A DNA stretch of 64,000 nucleotides from Pogona vitticeps. Its lineage: Eukaryota > Chordata > Lepidosauria > Squamata > Agamidae. A program made the translations under genes and the position numbers. Position 1 is the first letter of the stretch; each line of letters starts with the position of its first letter. The stretch spans positions 23,369,764-23,433,763 of the forward strand of contig NC_135789.1 of assembly GCF_051106095.1 (NCBI RefSeq). The letters are read 5' to 3'. Under the pieces are notes generated by a model. The model was not told where the DNA came from and ran no database searches. It was given only the letters and a program-made list of their open reading frames with translations. Positions 59,000 to 64,000 of the stretch are shown in pieces.

Positions 59000-59178
59000 A
59001 TTTATTTGGTGACTTTCTACTTGGCCTTTCCTTGAGGGAGTTCTAGGCGACATCCATTAGCTCTACTCCTCCCCGTTTTATGCTCACAAGGTCACCCGGT
59101 GAGCTTTATAGATGAGTCGGAGAGGATTTGAACTCAGGTCTCCCACGTCCTCGCCAGACACTCTCCCACATCCCAAAC
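59000..59178 (-). mobile_element. tRNA-derived SINE
   Basis: TGCTCACAAGGTCACCCGGT, GAGGATTTGAACTCAGGTCT and ACGTCCTCGCCAGACACTCT in plus give the minus-oriented family order with a degraded B box. Confidence 0.6.
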
Positions 59179-60810
59179 ATTTTAGGTGTTATTCACAACA
59201 AAACTCTTCCAGACTCTGTTGTTAACCATAACAATTAAATTTGTTGCAGTTGAGAGAGATTCAGGGACGTTACACAGACCAAAATCAGTACAGATAGACA
59301 CTGGCTGGCAGGATGCTTTAAGATGGAGGACGTGAGGCGCTTTCTAACAGGATGCTCTCTGTACGCAGAGGAATCCATATCTTGAACAACTGGGATCAAG
59401 AACTATTGCCCTTCCTGTGCAGTTTTATTTCTGCTACCTAACACAGACTTCTATATATTCTATAGGATTGCTAAATTCGAGCCCTAGAAGGATGGAACTC
59501 ACTGCCCGCCTTCACAAGCCCTTCAATTTAATTTCACAATTCGATACTTATTTAAGAATGCTTATTTTAGCATTGTAGGCTGTTCCGATTGTTTATATGT
59601 ACTTATATGAGACGCCAAATACTATTTTCTCGGACCGGCTTAATCTCCGCTCATGCACACAGCCTGTTGGCTAGGAAGCCATAAAATGTCCCAACCAGAC
59701 ATTGTTTGATCATTATTTAACTTGTTCCGTTGGTTTCAAGGAGAGTGCATTAAGGATGAGTAAGACAGGCGCCAACGAACCCCAGTTTGTTTAACAATTT
59801 CTTTATCTATGCCAGCATATTTGTATTGTTCAAGGAAAGCTCCCAAAGTGATTCAGACAAGCAAGGAAGACACGCCACTACCAAGATTCAGTGACAAGGT
59901 AGAAAATGATCTCCTTAAAATTAAACAGGAACAATTTTTTAAAAAACTTTCCATCCTTTATTACAAAAAAAAAACCTAACTAACCAACCAACCAAAATCA
60001 CATCAAAAATGAAAGCAAATCCCCCCCTGCCCAACCTTTTGGAATAAAGACGTTTGCAAGAGTTTGGTTTATTAAAGTTATTAGCCATCTTGTTAAGAAG
60101 ACTCAAAACATCATAGAATAATTAGAAAGTTTTTAAAAAAAAATGCTAATTACATTTCCATAACAGGTCTGTGGATGAATAAAGGATAAATAAAGGACAA
60201 GCAAATCCGTTCCGACTCACCCTTGGCCCTTTCCAACCTGTTCTGTCCCCGGGTTCGTTACGTTATCCACGTGCTTTGGACATGCAGAATTTTTTAAATG
60301 TCCTTTTTTCCAAAAATAAAAAATAAAAATAAAATAAAAAATAAAAAAAATCCGAATTTTGATGAATGGGGGTGTTATTTGGGGTGGGCTGTCCACTCAA
60401 AGCTCAGGCGGGGACAGTCCTTCTACAATGATACGCACACTCACATCAAAGAATATTTCTGTAAAATTCAGTACACCAAGCTCAAGGTGAAGACACAAAA
60501 AGACTGTTCCGGAGGGCAAAAAAGAGGGTCTATTCAGCAACGTGAGTCATATCTGAATTGCTTACCACCTTTTAAAGTCTGCAACTGCCACCTGGGATAT
60601 TACAAGGTGTCGCTATGCCCCAGAATGAACCATGACCCCAAGCTATATCCAATAATTATTGGGAAATAACACCAATAACCTGAATCAGTCTGTTTTAGCA
60701 CATGAGGCAGAAAGCACCGCATATAACAGTTTAAAAAATATCTCAGCAAAAGCTTGCCATGTCATCATAAATGCCACAAAATGGGAGCATCTGTGTGCAC
60801 GCAGAGTCCC
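59179..60810. other. Upstream flanking DNA, AT-rich
   Basis: A-rich runs near 59966-59995 and 60312-60348. No repeat family or exon is recognised. Confidence 0.35.
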
Positions 60811-60813
60811 TTT

Positions 60814-61212
60814 GTTGTCGTTTAGTCATTTAGTTGCGTCCAACCCTCCGTGACCCCATGGACCAGAGCACGTCAGACCCTCCCGGGTCCTCCACTGCCT
60901 CCCAGAGTTGTGTCAAATTCATGCTGGTCGCTTTGGTGACCCTGTCCAACCATCTCGTCCTCTGTCGTCCCTTTCTCCTCCTGTCTTCACACTTTCCCAA
61001 CATTAGGGTCTTTTCCAGGTAGGCTTCACTTCTCATGAGATGGCCAAAGGATTGGAGCCTCAGATTCAGGATCTGTCCTTCCAGGGAGCACTCAGGGTTG
61101 ATTTCCTTCAGAACGGATAGGTTTGTTCTCCTTGCAGTCCAGGGGACTCTCAAGAGCCTCCTCCAGCACCACAATTCAAAAGCATCAATTCTTCGGCGGT
61201 CAGCCTTCGGTA
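60814..61212 (-). mobile_element. BovB LINE 3' fragment
   Basis: The minus strand encodes KADRRRIDAFELWCWRRLLR, VPWTARRTNLSVLKEINPEC, SLEGQILNLRLQSFGHLMRS and the LTQLWEAVED C-terminal region, then a frame change before the terminus. 5'-truncated near 61212. Confidence 0.92.
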
Positions 61213-61318
61213 GGGACAGAATTTTTTGGGGTGGTAAAACATACAAATCTCTGGTCAGTTGTGGAAACTCACTAGGGGTGTGCAACTGGTAAAATCACTC
61301 CTTAAATATCTCACATAC

Positions 61319-61435
61319 AGTAGGACCCACCCCCATCCGCTGGATCCGCATCCGCGGATCCACTTATCCACGGCCTGAAAATATGATATTAAAGTATACC
61401 GAAATACAGTACATATAAATATATGTATATTTCCC
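61319..61435. mobile_element. Fragment of TACAGGAGGACCCC-type MITE
   Basis: TACAGTAGGACCCACCCCCA then TCCGCGGATCCACTTATCC matches the ends of 31868-32316. Confidence 0.55.
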
Positions 61436-62280
61436 AGAACTAACACGGTGTAGTTACCAGGTGGAGTCTCTAGAAGCCAGAGAGACTTCTGCCTTTGGCC
61501 ACATCCAGTCCTGCGGTATCTCGAAAGCCTTATTAGAGTCAGTATAAGTTGTTTCCGACTTCAGCGCAGAGACCAACAACGAGGAACATATATGGGGGCC
61601 TTTGAGGGCGACCCCCACTTACCAGCAGGGCCTCAAGGACCCGACCGAACCAAGTCCGAAACGAGTTCGGTCGCCTGACACCAACCTGCCTTTCCAAAGA
61701 AGGTCCTCAGCATTTTCGACAAGAAAACCTGGAATAAAACCAATTTTCTCCAGATCTCAGCCCACGGTTAACATATCCACCCCCCTCCACTGACCACTTT
61801 TATTTTAATTTATCCTCCTGATGATATTTAAGTTTTTATGATGGTGGTGTGTGTGTGAGTGTTTTAAAAAAAATTTAATGCCAGAAGAACAGAACGTAAC
61901 AGACAGATAAATGTCTCGGCTCCAGAACGTAAATGTCAGGGTGAAGGTTAAAATGTTTTCTGGGTTTTTGGCTTGGCCTTTATCAAGCGGCGGGGGGACG
62001 GCATCCCAGGAAAGCTATCCTAGGTTTCAACACGTCGGCAGGTTGGGAAAAAAAAAACACCAAACCAACAAAGGAAGGTTGGAAATGTCTCCCAACAGCG
62101 GGTGGGCTAGTAAGTGCCACACTGGATTGCCAAGTGGCCACCGCAGAAGGAGGAGCAGAGCTATTTCACAGCCTCCGTCAGGGACGACACACAAGGCCGA
62201 GAAGCGATCGATGCCGGCAACCTTAAGCAAGCTACAGCTGAAGGAAAAAGTTCGGAAAGCTGAAGGCCCTCCACTGGTCA
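61436..62280. other. Upstream flanking DNA
   Basis: Nothing recognised; (GT)n short run near 61843-61860. Confidence 0.3.
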
Positions 62281-62284
62281 TTCT

Positions 62285-62345
62285 ACTACAACACCCATCA
62301 GCCTTCTCCAGCATAGCCTGAGAGCTGATGGGTGCTGGAGTTCCC
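62285..62345. repeat. Short inverted repeat (ACACCCATCAGC / GCTGATGGGTG)
   Basis: Arms ACACCCATCAGC and GCTGATGGGTG with about 30 bp between, next to CTACTACAACACCC; a relative of the small MITE at 12640. Confidence 0.5.
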
Positions 62346-62437
62346 ACGACTTCTGGCCCGCCTGTGGCTTCAGTCCAACCAGACTACAAACCACCTCTAA
62401 TGATGTTTTGATTTCCCCAACCCGCTTATATCATCAC

Positions 62438-62562
62438 CCTAGGACTGCAGAACTGGAAGGGACCCTGTGGGATCATCCAGCCCAGCCCGTTACAGAGGCC
62501 CAACGGGGGACTCGAACCCCCAACCAGAGACCACAAGCCCTGAGCTATCTCTCTCTCTCGTC
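62438..62562 (-). mobile_element. tRNA-derived SINE with CR1-like 3' tail
   Basis: The minus strand gives GATAGCTCAGGGCTTGTGGT (A box), GGGTTCGAGTCCCCC (B box) and tail GGGCTGGGCTGGATGATCCC then CAGGGTCCCTTCCAGTTCTG. Best-preserved head of the family here. Confidence 0.85.
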
Positions 62563-64000
62563 TGCTGCTACACCAGGCTTGCTTTCTCTAGGTCCTGTTT
62601 TGGCTTCAAAGGGCCCTTTTAAAAAAAAACAGGAAATACCATTTTTCTCCCCAGTTTTAACAAAAACAAACAGGCTTTTAAAGACTTAAAATAGCACCCC
62701 CCTAAACCCGGGGGGGGGGAGAATCGGATATACATCTCCATCATCTTAATGGAAAAAAATGACTTGCATGAGATTTTTCTCAACCCCTCCCTCCAGATGC
62801 GACCCAAAATAATCCCCCCGCCGCCCCCACCATTTCAAACTATGAGTAAGAGAAAATTATGTTCCGCCTGGATGAATCAGAGTTCCGAAGCTTCACGCTG
62901 GCCCTGCGTGTCCACAAATTAGAGGGTGATGCAAAATGAAGAAGAAGAAAAACGCTGTGCACAAAATGACAGATGTCGCCACAGGCAATTTTATCCTTTT
63001 TTTTCCCAAAAAGTCCCCCCCCTCAAAAGCATCTCAGCGCACAGAAGAATTGCTTTATAATTTTGTTTCAGCGGAGTGTTATTCTCGCTAGCAGTCCATC
63101 GCACCTGCTTTCTGCGTGCTTCAGAGTGCTTCTTAAAAACTGAAACTGTTCTAATAAAAAATGTTCTTATGCAAGTAATGGGTTTTGAAAAGGAAGGCTG
63201 AAGGAACAGCATCCACGTGGGGTGGGGGAAGGAACACTCAAAGCTGACTTCGCCACGGGTCGATCTAGGTCAGGGCTGCCACCCGTGACTCGTAGCAGCT
63301 GTTCAGGATCCGCACCCAGCTCTTCCTAAAAATGTTGGGGGTGGCTTCTCAGAGCAAAGGCGCCCATCAGCTTTTCTCCCTCTGCTGCATCCCATCCCTG
63401 CTGAAAATGCAGTTATTTGCTAATGCTGACCTAAGAATGAAAGTGGCTCAGGGCGGCACCAGCTGATAGTAATGAGCTTCAATGTATTCAAGGTCAAGGG
63501 CTTTAGAGGGGCCAAGTTTCTGGCCCTCATGAGTTTTTCATGGGTACAGTTTGACTTTATTTTTCTTTTCTTATAAGCAGAGCTCAGCTTTTCCAAGTGC
63601 GGCAAGGGCTGGGCAAAACTCCCACTTGGATCGGATAGGCCAGCTGTTCAAATTCAATTAAGCTGTTTGTTTAATTAAGCATTCGTTTTTTGGGGTGGGT
63701 GGGTTTTTGCAACCTGTGTGATAAGCTGTGCTGTTTCTAGACGGGCCCACACTGTCCACCCCTCCCCCCCGGGTATGAGAAGGGACGCAGCACGCTTCTC
63801 ACGGCTCCTTGCTCACCTGGCAGGCAATTCCAGGTAGCCCGACCAGGTGAGATTTCGGGAAATCGAGAGCAAAGGGCCTCCCCGTACAGAGTCATTCTAT
63901 ACAGTATTATGAAGCTGGAAGAAAAGGCCCACGTAATACTGCATGTTTTTTATTCCTTCAGTGTCAGGTACATTCAGACGCCACTACTGTACTGGATTTT
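62563..64000. other. Upstream flanking DNA; candidate conserved blocks 62850-63180 and 63420-63700
   Basis: No repeat family or exon. The two named blocks are non-repetitive and moderately AT-rich; 63650-63690 has paired TTAATTAAG-type words (AATTCAATTAAGCTG...TTTAATTAAGC). Conservation cannot be tested here. Confidence 0.35.

Overview
The window is vertebrate nuclear DNA and most resembles a squamate reptile (lizard or gecko). The reasons are several young BovB/RTE LINE copies, CR1 and L2 LINE fragments, tRNA-derived SINEs with Sauria-SINE-like 3' tails, several MITE families, a Gmr1-like Ty3/gypsy LTR element and dense microsatellites. The species cannot be named from the sequence.

The only host gene I can support is the 5' end of SGSM2 on the minus strand. 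Coding exon 1 is 45123-45179 (19 codons, start ATG at 45179-45177). Exon 2 is 32672-32747. Both have consensus splice sites, are in phase, and together encode the start of the protein up to the RUN domain. Intron 1 is 12,375 bp. Everything from 32671 down to position 1 appears to be intron 2 or more distal intronic DNA, because I found no third exon. A CpG-rich block (about 45180-46240) with a consensus CRE and a CAG/CTG tract lies just upstream of the ATG and is the likely promoter/5'UTR. From 46.3 kb to the end the window is 5' flanking DNA with repeats.

Layout: 1-19 kb is intronic DNA with MITEs, CR1 (one copy holds a near-perfect 52-bp fold-back), BovB/RTE and SINEs. At 19.1-25.5 kb a BovB LINE is split by a complete-looking Ty3/gypsy insertion (copy A, minus) with visually identical 515-bp LTRs and a TGCCT target duplication. 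At 25.7-30.4 kb there are an old LINE relic, a CR1 3' end and an almost intact APE-type LINE with a C-terminal zinc-finger motif. At 30.4-46 kb is the SGSM2 exon 2 to promoter stretch. At 46-64 kb is upstream DNA holding copy B of the same gypsy family (51005-56758, plus, TTATC duplication), nested inside a palindromic DNA transposon.

The most notable features are: (i) the gypsy family has the unusual pol order integrase before reverse transcriptase/RNase H (Gmr1-type) and a Gag with a clear SCAN-like segment; (ii) copy B ends in a short inverted copy of its own LTR tip yet has a perfect target duplication; (iii) the SGSM2 exon 1 donor lies about 10 bp from a ~107-bp (TTA)n tract; (iv) a family of nested palindromic MITEs has three copies. 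LTR elements are described only as fossils.
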